From the NCBI RefSeq assembly GCF_000282095.2, contig NZ_AKKC02000010.1, positions 124,001 through 188,000 on the forward strand: a DNA stretch of 64,000 bases, given 5' to 3'. The notes under the pieces are model-generated. The model was not told the DNA's origin. It searched no databases and saw only the letters and a program-made list of their open reading frames with translations. Each line of letters opens with the position of its first letter. The first letter of the stretch is position 1. Origin of the DNA: Rhizobium sp. CF080 (GTDB lineage Bacteria > Pseudomonadota > Alphaproteobacteria > Rhizobiales > Rhizobiaceae). The translations under genes and the position numbers were made by a program. Positions 8,813 to 16,871 of this stretch are shown here, one piece after another.

Positions 8813-9439
8813 GCATCAGGCTTTACTGGCTTCAGGCTTGAAACGGCAGGAGACAGGGATGAGTCCTACGCGATCGTCAGAGGTGATGGGAGTAGTGCGC
8901 GCATTACGCTGAGTGAAGGAGAGCGGAGCTTCATCTCGTTCCCGTATTTCTAGCATCTCATCCGTGGCAGTACGACGTCCGCAGAGGTCAGCGGGAACAG
9001 GGTGGTGGTCTTCGACGATCCGGTGTCCAGTCTCGACAGCGACGTCCTGTTGATCGTGAGCGCGCTCATAAAGCGGGTGCTCTCCGAGGCGTGTTCAGGC
9101 AAGGTCGCCATCAAGCAGGTCTTCGTGCTGACCCACAACATCTATTTCCACAAGGAAGTGACGTTCGACCCTGACCGGAAAGCCGACAAGCGTGCCCACG
9201 ACACATTCTGGATCGTTCGAAAGACGAACGAGGGAAGTCAGGTCGAGGGCTTCGCCCGCAATCCCATCCGCACGTCATACGAGCTGCTGTGTGAGGAAAT
9301 CCGTAAACCCAGCCGTCCAGCGTTGACGATACAGAACGTGATGCGTCGTATCCTGGAGTGTCTGCGGCTGTCAGGCATGACTCTCGTACCCCAAACCACA
9401 GCACGCATTCAGCGGCCCTCGACGGCGCCGCGGATATGA
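8813..9439 (+). pseudogene. Broken AAA ATPase of the RloC/PrrC-like (AAA_13) type, C-terminal remnant
   Basis: One frame reads FTGFRLETAGDRDESYAIVR, then DGSSARITLSEGERSFISF, PYF, stop at 8951-8953, HLIRGS, then VVVFDDPVSSLDSDVLLIV and VFVLTHNIYFHKEV. This is the ABC-type signature (LSEGE), Walker B plus D-loop (VVFDDPVSSLD) and switch His (LTHN) of AAA_13 ATPases, which include anticodon-nuclease and phage-exclusion proteins. The in-frame TAG replaces an expected Tyr codon, the N-terminal P-loop half is missing, and the sequence loses family similarity after MRRILE near 9360. It is the dead end of a larger gene, probably of the mobile defence type. Confidence 0.75.
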
Positions 9440-9569
9440 GATCGGGCTACTCCGATGTCGTGAAGGGTTCGATCATCGAGACCCTCGAGTTCTCGGACTG
9501 CGCGTCGTAACTCTACATACCTTCTCAGTCTTTCGCCGAGCTTCATTCTATCTCTCCATGGTTGCTGAT

Positions 9570-9584
9570 GCCTATACTATAGGC
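9570..9584. promoter_or_regulatory. 15-bp perfect palindrome
   Basis: GCCTATACTATAGGC is a 7-1-7 perfect inverted repeat in the gene-free stretch before the ABC operon. It has the size and AT-rich centre of a dimeric repressor site. No regulator can be assigned. Confidence 0.35.
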
Positions 9585-9604
9585 TCGTCGCCGCTCACAA
9601 TGTA

Positions 9605-9623
9605 TGCATTTGCCATCAATGCA
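9605..9623. promoter_or_regulatory. TGCATT-N7-AATGCA inverted repeat
   Basis: This is a perfect 6-bp inverted repeat with a 7-bp spacer, 220 bp upstream of the transporter start and 20 bp after the palindrome at 9570. It could be a second operator half-site pair. This is sequence symmetry only. Confidence 0.3.
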
Positions 9624-9676
9624 GGCATGTCGCCCAGTCATAGCTATCTGGGCCAAGGTCTCTTGAGCGTGCACTC

Positions 9677-9722
9677 GCCATAAGGAAACCCTATAGCGGC
9701 AGAAAGGAGTTGTGTTGGCCAA
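9677..9722 (+). promoter_or_regulatory. Shared LysR-type operator/promoter element, copy A
   Basis: These 46 bases match 16726-16771 at 40 of 46 positions. Both copies begin with GCCATAAG and contain an ATA-N9-TAT box (here ATAAGGAAACCCTAT, 9680-9694), which fits the T-N11-A rule for LysR regulators. Both end in AGTTGTGTTGGCCAA. Copy A lies 120 bp before the substrate-binding-protein ATG. The nearest candidate regulator is the LysR gene at 15783-16721. Confidence 0.7.
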
Positions 9723-9842
9723 ACCCGGCCGCATGAACCTACTGTGACATCTGGCTCAGCATGAAGCTGCCCAATAAGAACCGCCAAAGCGGCAAATGCC
9801 GGCATAAAGCCGACGAGATCATCCGAAACACGGAGCGGGAAC

Positions 9843-11030
9843 ATGACACATCAATTCAATCGCAGAATGCTTTGCATCTCCACGGCGATCCTTGCGATCA
9901 CCGGATCAGTTCCTTTCACTGCCACGGCGCAGGCGGCCGACACGATCAAGCTCGGGATCGTCGCGCCGATGAGCGGACCGAATGCCCGCTACGGCGGTTT
10001 CTCGCTGCGAGGCGCTGAGCTTGCGGTGAAAGACATCAACGATGCCGGCGGCGTCAACGGCACGAAGATCCAGCTCTTCAACGCGGACAGCCAGGGCACG
10101 CCGGTCGAAGGGGTCTCGGCGACCCGCCGCCTGATCGACCAGGAAGGTGTCGACTTCATCATCGGCGACGTTTCGAGCTCGGTGACCCTCGCCATGCAGC
10201 CTGTCGCGGAAGACGCTGAGGTGCTCCTCCTGAACGCCGCATCTTCGAACCCGAAGATCACCTACCAGGCAGGTGTCGGCGGCTTCAAATGGACCTACCG
10301 CAACTACCCGACGGACGAAAACCGTGCGCTCGTCGTCGCCAAATATGCCGCCGAGCAGCGAGGCTTCACCAAGTTCGCAGTGCTTTCGGTAGACAGCGAC
10401 TACGGCCGCTCGGCCATTACTTTCACGAAGAAGTACCTTCCGGAATTCAAGGGGCAGATCCTCAGCGAGGATTACTACAAGGAAGGCGAAGTCGATTTCC
10501 GCAGCGTTCTCGCCAAGATCCGCGACAACGGCGCGCAGGCGATCATCTACTATGGTCTTGCCGACACAACGCCGATCCTCGCCCGTCAGATGGTCGAGCT
10601 CGGGATCGCGGGAAAAGTCACCCTCATCGGCAACGGCGAGTTCAATACCGAGAAGACCATCAAATCGGCTCCGACCGCCTTGGAAGGCGCCGTTGAGGCC
10701 GCTGCATGGTTGCCGCAGTTCGACTCCCCGGCCAGCAAGGCCTTCGTCGAGAAGTTCACGACGACCTACAAGGAAGCTCCGAACAACCACGCCTATGTCC
10801 ACTGGGACACAGTCAACCTGCTCGCCGCCGCAATCAAGCAGGCTGGCAGCGCCGACAAGAGTAAGGTCCGCGACGCCCTTTCGAAGATCAAGTACAAGAG
10901 CCCCGTCGGCGACGTCACCTTCGACGATCACAATCAGGCTCGCCTGCCGATGATCCTTCTGCAGATCGAGAAGGGTGTTCCGAGCATCAAGGGTGCATAC
11001 TCGGCAGACATCCAGTACCCTGCCAAGTAA
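9843..11030 (+). CDS. ABC transporter substrate-binding protein, branched-chain amino acid type
   Basis: This 395-residue periplasmic binding protein has a Sec signal peptide (about 1-31, ending in ATAQA) and a Peripla_BP_6/LivJ fold: IKLGIVAPMSGPNARYG at the N-lobe, then DSQGTPVEG, VLSVDSDYGRSA and VIHW-like YVHWDTVNLL. It is the first gene of a five-gene transporter operon that continues with two permeases and two ATPases. The LivJ-like fold accepts amino acids, amides, urea, aromatic acids and other ligands, so the name does not fix the substrate. The following aminotransferase and hydantoinase genes point to a nitrogenous acid or lactam (inference). Confidence 0.9.
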   Translation: MTHQFNRRMLCISTAILAITGSVPFTATAQAADTIKLGIVAPMSGPNARYGGFSLRGAELAVKDINDAGGVNGTKIQLFNADSQGTPVEGVSATRRLIDQEGVDFIIGDVSSSVTLAMQPVAEDAEVLLLNAASSNPKITYQAGVGGFKWTYRNYPTDENRALVVAKYAAEQRGFTKFAVLSVDSDYGRSAITFTKKYLPEFKGQILSEDYYKEGEVDFRSVLAKIRDNGAQAIIYYGLADTTPILARQMVELGIAGKVTLIGNGEFNTEKTIKSAPTALEGAVEAAAWLPQFDSPASKAFVEKFTTTYKEAPNNHAYVHWDTVNLLAAAIKQAGSADKSKVRDALSKIKYKSPVGDVTFDDHNQARLPMILLQIEKGVPSIKGAYSADIQYPAK

Positions 11031-11051
11031 TTCGCTGGGAGGAGTACGTCC

Positions 11052-11924
11052 ATGCTCTCGACCGTTCTCGAACAAGTCGTCAATGGGATCGTGACGGGTT
11101 CCGTCTACGCGATCGTCGCCGTCGGAATGACGATGATCTTCGGCGTGCTGCGAGCCATCAACTTCGCTCACGGCGAATATTACATGCTCGGGACGTTCGG
11201 CGCCTGGTTCGCCATCGACTATCTCGGCCTTTCCTATGAGGCTTCGATCGTCGTGGGCGTTCTGGCGACGATCGTGGTCGCCTACGTCGTCGGGCAGCTC
11301 GTCATGCGTCGGATGGTCGGCGCTCCGGCGGAGTCGGGGGTGCTCGCCACCCTTGGCATCGCCCTCATCCTGCAGAACACCGTGATCTTCGTCTTCGGGG
11401 GAGGCTACAAGTTCTTCTCCGGAGGCTATATCGAGCCTATCTCGATCTTCGGCTTCAGCCTGGCACAGCAGCGCATTCTCATCCTCGTGGTCTGCCTGGT
11501 CGTCTTCGTCGGCCTCGAACTGATGGTCACCTACAGCCGTCTCGGCATGGCCATGCGCGCGGTTTCCCAGAACGTGGAATGCTGCGAGGTGGTTGGCATC
11601 GACGTGCCGCAGGTCGTGCTCCGGACATTCATTCTCGGTGCCGCCCTGGCCGCTCTCTCGGGTGTCCTGACCGCGCCCGTCAACGTCAGCGTCTATGGCG
11701 GAATGGGCGAGCTGATCACGTTCAAGACCCTGCCGATCATCATCATGGGCGGACTTGGCAACGTGCGCGGGACGTTCTTCGCCGCGATGATCCTGGGGAT
11801 CGCCGAGAGCCTCGTCGCCACCTATGTGGGCCTGCAGTTCCGCGACACCGTCGGCTTCGCGACCCTCATCCTCGTGCTGATGTGGCGTCCGCATGGCCTC
11901 TTTTCGACGCAGGCGCGCTTCTAA
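11052..11924 (+). CDS. livH: ABC transporter permease, LivH type
   Basis: The 290-residue inner-membrane permease is hydrophobic throughout and starts VVNGIVTGSVYAIVAVGMT, the usual LivH opening, followed by FGVLRAINFAHGEYYMLGT. The ATPase-contacting loop is near GMAMRAVSQNVECCEVVGID, and MGGLGNVRGTFFAA comes late in the protein. It lies 21 bp after the binding-protein gene behind a GGGAGGAG ribosome-binding site. It pairs with the LivM-type permease downstream. Confidence 0.9.
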   Translation: MLSTVLEQVVNGIVTGSVYAIVAVGMTMIFGVLRAINFAHGEYYMLGTFGAWFAIDYLGLSYEASIVVGVLATIVVAYVVGQLVMRRMVGAPAESGVLATLGIALILQNTVIFVFGGGYKFFSGGYIEPISIFGFSLAQQRILILVVCLVVFVGLELMVTYSRLGMAMRAVSQNVECCEVVGIDVPQVVLRTFILGAALAALSGVLTAPVNVSVYGGMGELITFKTLPIIIMGGLGNVRGTFFAAMILGIAESLVATYVGLQFRDTVGFATLILVLMWRPHGLFSTQARF

Positions 11925-11966
11925 AGCAGCTCCAGCCGAACCTTCTCGAACGTCTGAGGACTCGAC

Positions 11967-12953
11967 ATGTCTCTCACTGAAACCGTCCCGCAGGCCCGGA
12001 GACGAGATCTCCGAATCCCGCTCGCCGTCGTCCTGATCGTCGTAGCACTTGGTGCTCCCTACATGGGAAGCCGCTATGTAACCCACTCCCTGATCATCGC
12101 CCTCATATTCATGCTTCCGGCACATGGACTCAATCTTCTCGTCGGCTACACGGGCCTCCTGTCGCTCGCACAGGCCGCATTCTTCGGGATCGGCGCCTAT
12201 ACGGCGGGCCTGCTCGCCGTCACCTACGGCACCCCGTTCTACGTCAATCTCATCGCCGCCGCCCTGGTATCCGGTGCCGCCGCACTTCCACTCGGAATTC
12301 CGGCCCTGCGTCTCCGCTCGACATCATTCGTCATGTGCACGCTGGGGTTTGTCATCATCGGCCAGGCGATTGCGAAGAACTGGGTCTCGGTCACCCGGGG
12401 AGACATGGGGCTTTCGAGCATTCCTAAACCGTATTTCGAACTCGGACCGCTTTCCTTCACCGTTTCCGGTACGACCAATTTCTACTATCTCGCCCTGGCG
12501 GTCGGCGTGCTGGCCACCCTGGCGGTGTGGGCGATCGTCAGATCTCCTGCGGGGCGGAACATGGTGGCGATCCGCGAAAACGAGACCCTTGCCGAATCCC
12601 TCGGTGTTCCCACCTGGCATTATAAGCTGATCGTGTTCATGATCAGCGCGATGTTCGCAGGCGTCGGCGGCTGCCTCTACGCCCACTATCTCACGGTCGT
12701 CAGCCCCCTGACCTTCCAGATGTACTACTCCACAACGATGCTGATCATCGTGCTGGGTGGCGGCGCTGGAATGATCTCAGGCACTGTCTTCGGCAGCCTG
12801 TTGTTCGTCGGCTTAACAGAGGCGTTGCGTGTCGCTCCAGAGGTCCGGATGATCGCCTACGGCGCCTGCCTTCTCGTTCTGGTCTTCTGGTTCAAACAAG
12901 GCTTCGCCCCACTCATCAACCGCTTCTGGAACGCGATCGGAGGTGTGAAATGA
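11967..12953 (+). CDS. livM: ABC transporter permease, LivM type
   Basis: The 328-residue permease has multiple membrane spans and the LivM hallmarks GLNLLVGYTGLLSLAQAAFF, AIRENETLAESLGVP (cytoplasmic coupling loop) and FAGVGGCLYAHYL. Its TGA overlaps the ATG of the first ATPase gene (ATGA at 12950-12953), showing tight coupling. The length is normal for the family. Confidence 0.9.
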   Translation: MSLTETVPQARRRDLRIPLAVVLIVVALGAPYMGSRYVTHSLIIALIFMLPAHGLNLLVGYTGLLSLAQAAFFGIGAYTAGLLAVTYGTPFYVNLIAAALVSGAAALPLGIPALRLRSTSFVMCTLGFVIIGQAIAKNWVSVTRGDMGLSSIPKPYFELGPLSFTVSGTTNFYYLALAVGVLATLAVWAIVRSPAGRNMVAIRENETLAESLGVPTWHYKLIVFMISAMFAGVGGCLYAHYLTVVSPLTFQMYYSTTMLIIVLGGGAGMISGTVFGSLLFVGLTEALRVAPEVRMIAYGACLLVLVFWFKQGFAPLINRFWNAIGGVK

Positions 12954-13723
12954 ATGCTCATCTTCCGCTCCTGGAGATCCGGAACCTCAGCAAGTCCTAC
13001 GGCGCGGTCAAAGCCGTGAACGATGTCAGTATCCATATCGACAGAGGTGAGATCGCCGGACTGATCGGGCCGAACGGGTCCGGCAAGTCGACGTTCTTCG
13101 ACTGCAGCACGGGGCTTGCACGTCCGGACACCGGCACTGTCATTCTCGACGGACAGGACATCACCGGGTGGTCCCTGAACCGGATCGCCCGGGAAGGCCG
13201 CATGTTGCGGTCGTTTCAGAAGACCGTGACGTTCAAATCCCTCGACGCCGAAGAGAACCTGGTCATCGCAGGCCAGATGTTCACATTTCCCTCCATCGCC
13301 GCGACGTTCGGTCTCGGAAAGCTTTCCAGGAGCCGCATCGAGGGGTTGCGCGAGAGGGCGCGCGAACTGATCAAGATGGCAGGCCTCTGGGATGTCCGGC
13401 ATCAGCCAGCAGGCAACCTTTCCGGCGGACAGCAAAAGCTGATCCAGTTCGCCTCCATGCTGATGCCCGAGCCGAAGCTCATCCTGCTGGACGAGCCGAT
13501 GGCGGGCATCAATCCGAAGATCATTGAGCGGGTGGTGGACACGATCCTTTATGCGAACAAGTCGCTGGGCGTCAGCTTCCTGGTGATCGAGCACAATATC
13601 GATGTGGTGACCAGCATCTGCCAGCGCGTCGTCGTTCTCGACCAGGGAAGCAAGCTCGTCGAGGGCCTGGCGCATGACATCATTCAGGACCAGCGCGTGA
13701 GGGAGGCCTATCTTGGAGGCTAA
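12950..13723 (+). CDS. livG: ABC transporter ATPase, LivG type
   Basis: This 257-residue cytoplasmic ATPase has Walker A GPNGSGKST, signature LSGGQQKL, Walker B LILLDEPMAGINP, and switch His in VIEHNIDVV. The INP motif is typical of LivG-type ATPases. It overlaps livM by four bases and the second ATPase gene by 11 bases. Confidence 0.92.
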   Translation: MNAHLPLLEIRNLSKSYGAVKAVNDVSIHIDRGEIAGLIGPNGSGKSTFFDCSTGLARPDTGTVILDGQDITGWSLNRIAREGRMLRSFQKTVTFKSLDAEENLVIAGQMFTFPSIAATFGLGKLSRSRIEGLRERARELIKMAGLWDVRHQPAGNLSGGQQKLIQFASMLMPEPKLILLDEPMAGINPKIIERVVDTILYANKSLGVSFLVIEHNIDVVTSICQRVVVLDQGSKLVEGLAHDIIQDQRVREAYLGG

Positions 13724-14456
13724 CACAAACCTTTTGATCCGCGATCTGCGGGCAGGCTATGGCAATCTGGACATCCTCAACGGCGTCGATCTCGACGTGC
13801 CCGGGGGCCAATTCGTGGCTCTCATGGGTCCGAACGGCGCGGGGAAATCGACGCTCCTGAAGACGCTCTACGGCATGACCACCATCAAGGGCGGCAACAT
13901 CGATTGGCGCGGCAAGAACATCGCCGGACAAAAGTCGAGGGCGATCCTGGGCGAGGGGATCTCGTTCGTACCGCAGGGCCGCTGTAACTTCCCCGTCATG
14001 AGCGTCGACGAGAATCTTCAGATGGCGGCCTATACGCTCCGCGATGCGAACGTCAAAGCCGACCGCGACTACGTCTACGACCTTTTCCCGATCCTGAAGA
14101 AACGACGCGCCACGCTGGCTGGCAACATGTCCGGCGGCGAGCAGCAACTGCTCGAGGTCGCCATGGCCGTCCTGCAGCGACCGAAGGTCCTGCTGGTTGA
14201 CGAGCCGTCGGTCGGACTCTCGCCCGCAGCGATCGGCATCGTGTTCGACGAACTGCTCCGGCTCCATGCCGACGGGATGACGATCCTGCTGGTCGAGCAG
14301 AATACCAAGAAAGCTATGGAGGTCGCACAGCGCGCGGTCATCCTGAGGCTAGGCAAGGTCATCTGGGACGGGTTGCCGAAGGACATCACCCATGACGAAC
14401 TCGGCGAGCTCTTCCTGACCGGGAAGATGCGCGGCGAGACCGAAGCGGTCCACTGA
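13713..14456 (+). CDS. livF: ABC transporter ATPase, LivF type
   Basis: The 247-residue ATPase has Walker A GPNGAGKST, signature MSGGEQQLLE, Walker B VLLVDEPSVGLSP and switch VEQNTKKAM, where the LivF family has Gln-Asn in place of His. The start is TTG at 13713, directly after a GAGG within the end of livG, and the two genes overlap by 11 bp. It completes the importer. Confidence 0.9.
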   Translation: MEANTNLLIRDLRAGYGNLDILNGVDLDVPGGQFVALMGPNGAGKSTLLKTLYGMTTIKGGNIDWRGKNIAGQKSRAILGEGISFVPQGRCNFPVMSVDENLQMAAYTLRDANVKADRDYVYDLFPILKKRRATLAGNMSGGEQQLLEVAMAVLQRPKVLLVDEPSVGLSPAAIGIVFDELLRLHADGMTILLVEQNTKKAMEVAQRAVILRLGKVIWDGLPKDITHDELGELFLTGKMRGETEAVH

Positions 14457-14492
14457 CGGTCGAATATCACTCCATATAAACGAGGAAGTCCA

Positions 14493-15701
14493 ATGAGCAC
14501 TTTCGTGCCCGCATCGCGCGTGTCCAGAATCAAGGTTTCTCCGAGCACCGCGGCTTCCGCCCGTGCACGGGAACTGAAAGCGGCAGGCCGCGACATCGTC
14601 GATCTTACGGTCGGCGAGCCGGACTTCGACACGCCCGAGAACGTCAAGGCGGCGGCACACGCCGCGATCGACCGGGGCGAAACGAAGTACACGGCAGTCA
14701 ACGGCACGCCTGCGCTCCGAAAGGCGATTATCGGCGACTTCCAGCGCCGCCTCGGCCTCACCTATTCCGACAACGAGATCTGCGTCGGCGGCGGCGCGAA
14801 GCAGATCCTGTTCCTTGCACTGATGGCAAGCGTCGAGAACGACGCAGAAGTCATCATCCCGGCACCCTACTGGGTCTCTTATCCAGATATGGTCATCGCC
14901 AATGAAGGCAAGCCTGTCATCGTGCAGTGCCCTCAGGAGACCGGCTTCAAGCTCACGCCGGAAGCCCTAGAGAAGGCGATCACGCCCAAGACGCTGTGGC
15001 TTATTCTCAATTCGCCTTCCAATCCAACGGGAGCGGCATACAGCAGGAGCGAGCTCGATGCGCTTGGCAAGGTGCTGCTGCGTCATCCGCAGGTCTTCGT
15101 TCTTTCCGACGACATCTACGACCAGGTCTGGTTCAAGGACGAACCGATGACCACTCTGGCCGCTGTCGTCCCGGAGCTGAAGGATCGCGTACTTCTGACC
15201 AATGGCGTGTCGAAGTCCTACGCGATGACCGGATGGCGCATCGGCTACGCTGCCGGTCCTGCACCTCTGATCGCCGCGATCAACAAGCTTCAGTCGCAGA
15301 TGTCGTCCTGCCCGTCCTCGGTCAGCCAGGCGGCAGCCGCCTTCGCGCTTGCCAATGACCAGACCTTCATCACCGACAGCGTCAAGGTCTACAAGGACCG
15401 CCGGGACTACGCCTGCGCCAGGCTGAACGCTATACCGGGCCTCTCGTGCCTCGTCCCCGACGGCGCGTTCTACCTCTATCCGAACTGCGGCGGCGTGATC
15501 GGCAAGAAGACGCCGGACGGGAAGGTCATCGAGAACGACCTCGACTTCGTCCTCTATCTTCTGGATGGCGTCGGCGTGGCTGCACTCCAGGGAGCAGCAT
15601 ATGGATTGTCTCCCTACTTCCGCCTTTCATTCGCAACGTCCATGGAGGCCATCACGGATGCCTGCGACAGGATCGAAAAGGCGGTGAAGGCGCTGATCTA
15701 A
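14493..15701 (+). CDS. PLP-dependent aminotransferase class I (aspartate aminotransferase-like)
   Basis: The 402-residue protein has the class I fold: VGEPDFDTPENVKAAA near residue 40, substrate loop NSPSNPTGAAYS, cofactor Asp/Tyr in SDDIYDQV, the Schiff-base Lys in GVSKSYAMTGWRIGYAAGP, and the carboxylate-binding Arg in YFRLSFA. It resembles rhizobial aspartate/aromatic aminotransferases. It lies 36 bp after the importer genes on the same strand and is probably co-transcribed. Within this locus it would remove the amino group from the imported compound or from its hydrolysis product (inference). Confidence 0.9.
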   Translation: MSTFVPASRVSRIKVSPSTAASARARELKAAGRDIVDLTVGEPDFDTPENVKAAAHAAIDRGETKYTAVNGTPALRKAIIGDFQRRLGLTYSDNEICVGGGAKQILFLALMASVENDAEVIIPAPYWVSYPDMVIANEGKPVIVQCPQETGFKLTPEALEKAITPKTLWLILNSPSNPTGAAYSRSELDALGKVLLRHPQVFVLSDDIYDQVWFKDEPMTTLAAVVPELKDRVLLTNGVSKSYAMTGWRIGYAAGPAPLIAAINKLQSQMSSCPSSVSQAAAAFALANDQTFITDSVKVYKDRRDYACARLNAIPGLSCLVPDGAFYLYPNCGGVIGKKTPDGKVIENDLDFVLYLLDGVGVAALQGAAYGLSPYFRLSFATSMEAITDACDRIEKAVKALI

Positions 15702-15782
15702 AAAGAAGCTTCCGGCGGGAGGGGTTGCTAAGCCGTTCCCGCTGGTCTTAGGTTTCGGCCAAAAGGCACTGGAACCACGGGC

Positions 15783-16721
15783 ATGAGCGTCGATTTCAAG
15801 AAACTCAAGAGTTTCGTCAAGATCATCGACACGGGAAGCGTCTCCCGTGCGGCGAGCATTCTTCGCGTCGCCCAGCCAGCACTCTCGCAGCAGATCGCTT
15901 CTCTCGAGCAACACTTCAAGCACCAGCTCCTCATTCGCAGCAACGTCGGCATAACCCCGACGGAAGCCGGGCTTATCCTCTATCGCCACGCGCAGATCAT
16001 GCTGAAGCAGATCGACCAGGCGTCGGTCGAGATCGACCAGTCCGCGAAATCCGTTGCCGGACGCGTGTCTATCGGGCTCGCAACCTACTCCTCCTCCAGC
16101 TCGCTCTCGCTGCCACTGCTCAAGGAGATGAGAGCCAGATATCCGCAGATCATCGTTCATATCAACGACAGCTTCGGCCATATCCTGAGCGAGCTGATCA
16201 TGACCGGGAGGATGGACATGGCGCTGATCTACACGTCGAATCCCATCAAGGGCGTGTCGCTCCAGCCGTTGTTTCGTGAGGAGATGTTTTTGGTTTCACC
16301 GGCAGATCTGGTGTTGCCGGGCGAACCCGGTGAACCACTGCCGCTATCGGCTCTGGATGGTGCTCCTCTTCTCCTTCCGAGCAAAACCCATTTCCTCAGA
16401 CGCCTTATCGATGAGGGCATGAGCCGGGCGAGATCCGAACCTGACGTGGTTGCAGAGATCGAGTCGGTGCCTGCACTCGGCGCCGCCGTGCTCGACGGAC
16501 TAGGATCCACGATCCTGCCAGGATCGGTCGTGACCGACGCGCCGACCTTTGCGGGAGCCCAGATCCGCCGTCTGACGACACCCGTGATCGACGCCACCGT
16601 TTCGCTGTGTGTTTCGGATCATCTGCCTCTCTCCGAGCCTGCACTCGCGGCACGTTCCGTGTTGCTGGACATCGTGGGGAAGCTGATCAGCAGCAGCCAG
16701 CCGGGCATCCGCCCTACCTGA
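15783..16721 (+). CDS. LysR-family transcriptional regulator
   Basis: The 312-residue regulator has an N-terminal winged helix (FKKLKSFVKIIDTGSVSRAA, then LRVAQPALSQQIASLE) and a C-terminal inducer-binding domain. It resembles the CynR/nitrogen-assimilation-control group. It sits between the aminotransferase and the hydantoinase operon on the same strand. The matching ATA-N9-TAT element (copy B) starts five bases after its stop codon, and copy A precedes the importer operon. It is therefore the prime candidate to control both. Its own upstream region (15702-15782) lacks a copy. Confidence 0.9.
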   Translation: MSVDFKKLKSFVKIIDTGSVSRAASILRVAQPALSQQIASLEQHFKHQLLIRSNVGITPTEAGLILYRHAQIMLKQIDQASVEIDQSAKSVAGRVSIGLATYSSSSSLSLPLLKEMRARYPQIIVHINDSFGHILSELIMTGRMDMALIYTSNPIKGVSLQPLFREEMFLVSPADLVLPGEPGEPLPLSALDGAPLLLPSKTHFLRRLIDEGMSRARSEPDVVAEIESVPALGAAVLDGLGSTILPGSVVTDAPTFAGAQIRRLTTPVIDATVSLCVSDHLPLSEPALAARSVLLDIVGKLISSSQPGIRPT

Positions 16722-16725
16722 TTTT

Positions 16726-16771
16726 GCCATAAGCAAACTCTATGGCGGCAGACCGTAGTTGTGTTGGCCAA
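16726..16771 (+). promoter_or_regulatory. Shared LysR-type operator/promoter element, copy B
   Basis: This is the second copy of the 46-bp element, with box ATAAGCAAACTCTAT at 16729-16743 (ATA-N9-TAT). It ends 100 bp before the hydantoinase A start codon. The six differences from copy A fall in the box interior and in a four-base linker, while the AGTTGTGTTGGCCAA end is unchanged. Confidence 0.7.
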
Positions 16772-16871
16772 CACGAACCACCGTCGCCTAACCTCATGAC
16801 AGATAAAGGGGTCGAACCAGTCGGCCTCGGCCATGGCGCTTAGCCGCCGTGCAAGTCGCATCGAGGGAAAT

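Larger units (their letters stand above)
9440..9842. other. 403-bp intergenic/promoter region of the ABC operon
   Basis: No gene is supported here. The part up to about 9510 is a remnant reading frame without recognisable similarity. The rest holds two palindromes (9570-9584 and 9605-9623) and the conserved operator-like element 9677-9722 ahead of the transporter operon. Confidence 0.6.

Noticed and set aside
9710..9745. Attempt to read sigma-70 -35/-10 boxes in the shared LysR element (TTGTGT and TACTGT/TAACCT)
   Set aside because: The hexamers are 24 bp apart in both copies, too far for a normal promoter; the start site cannot be placed from sequence.
9906..12125. A 739-codon open frame on the minus strand opposite the ABC transporter genes
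   Set aside because: It is a GC-rich antisense shadow: His/Asp/Glu/Arg-rich with no domain, while the plus strand has intact binding-protein and permease genes.
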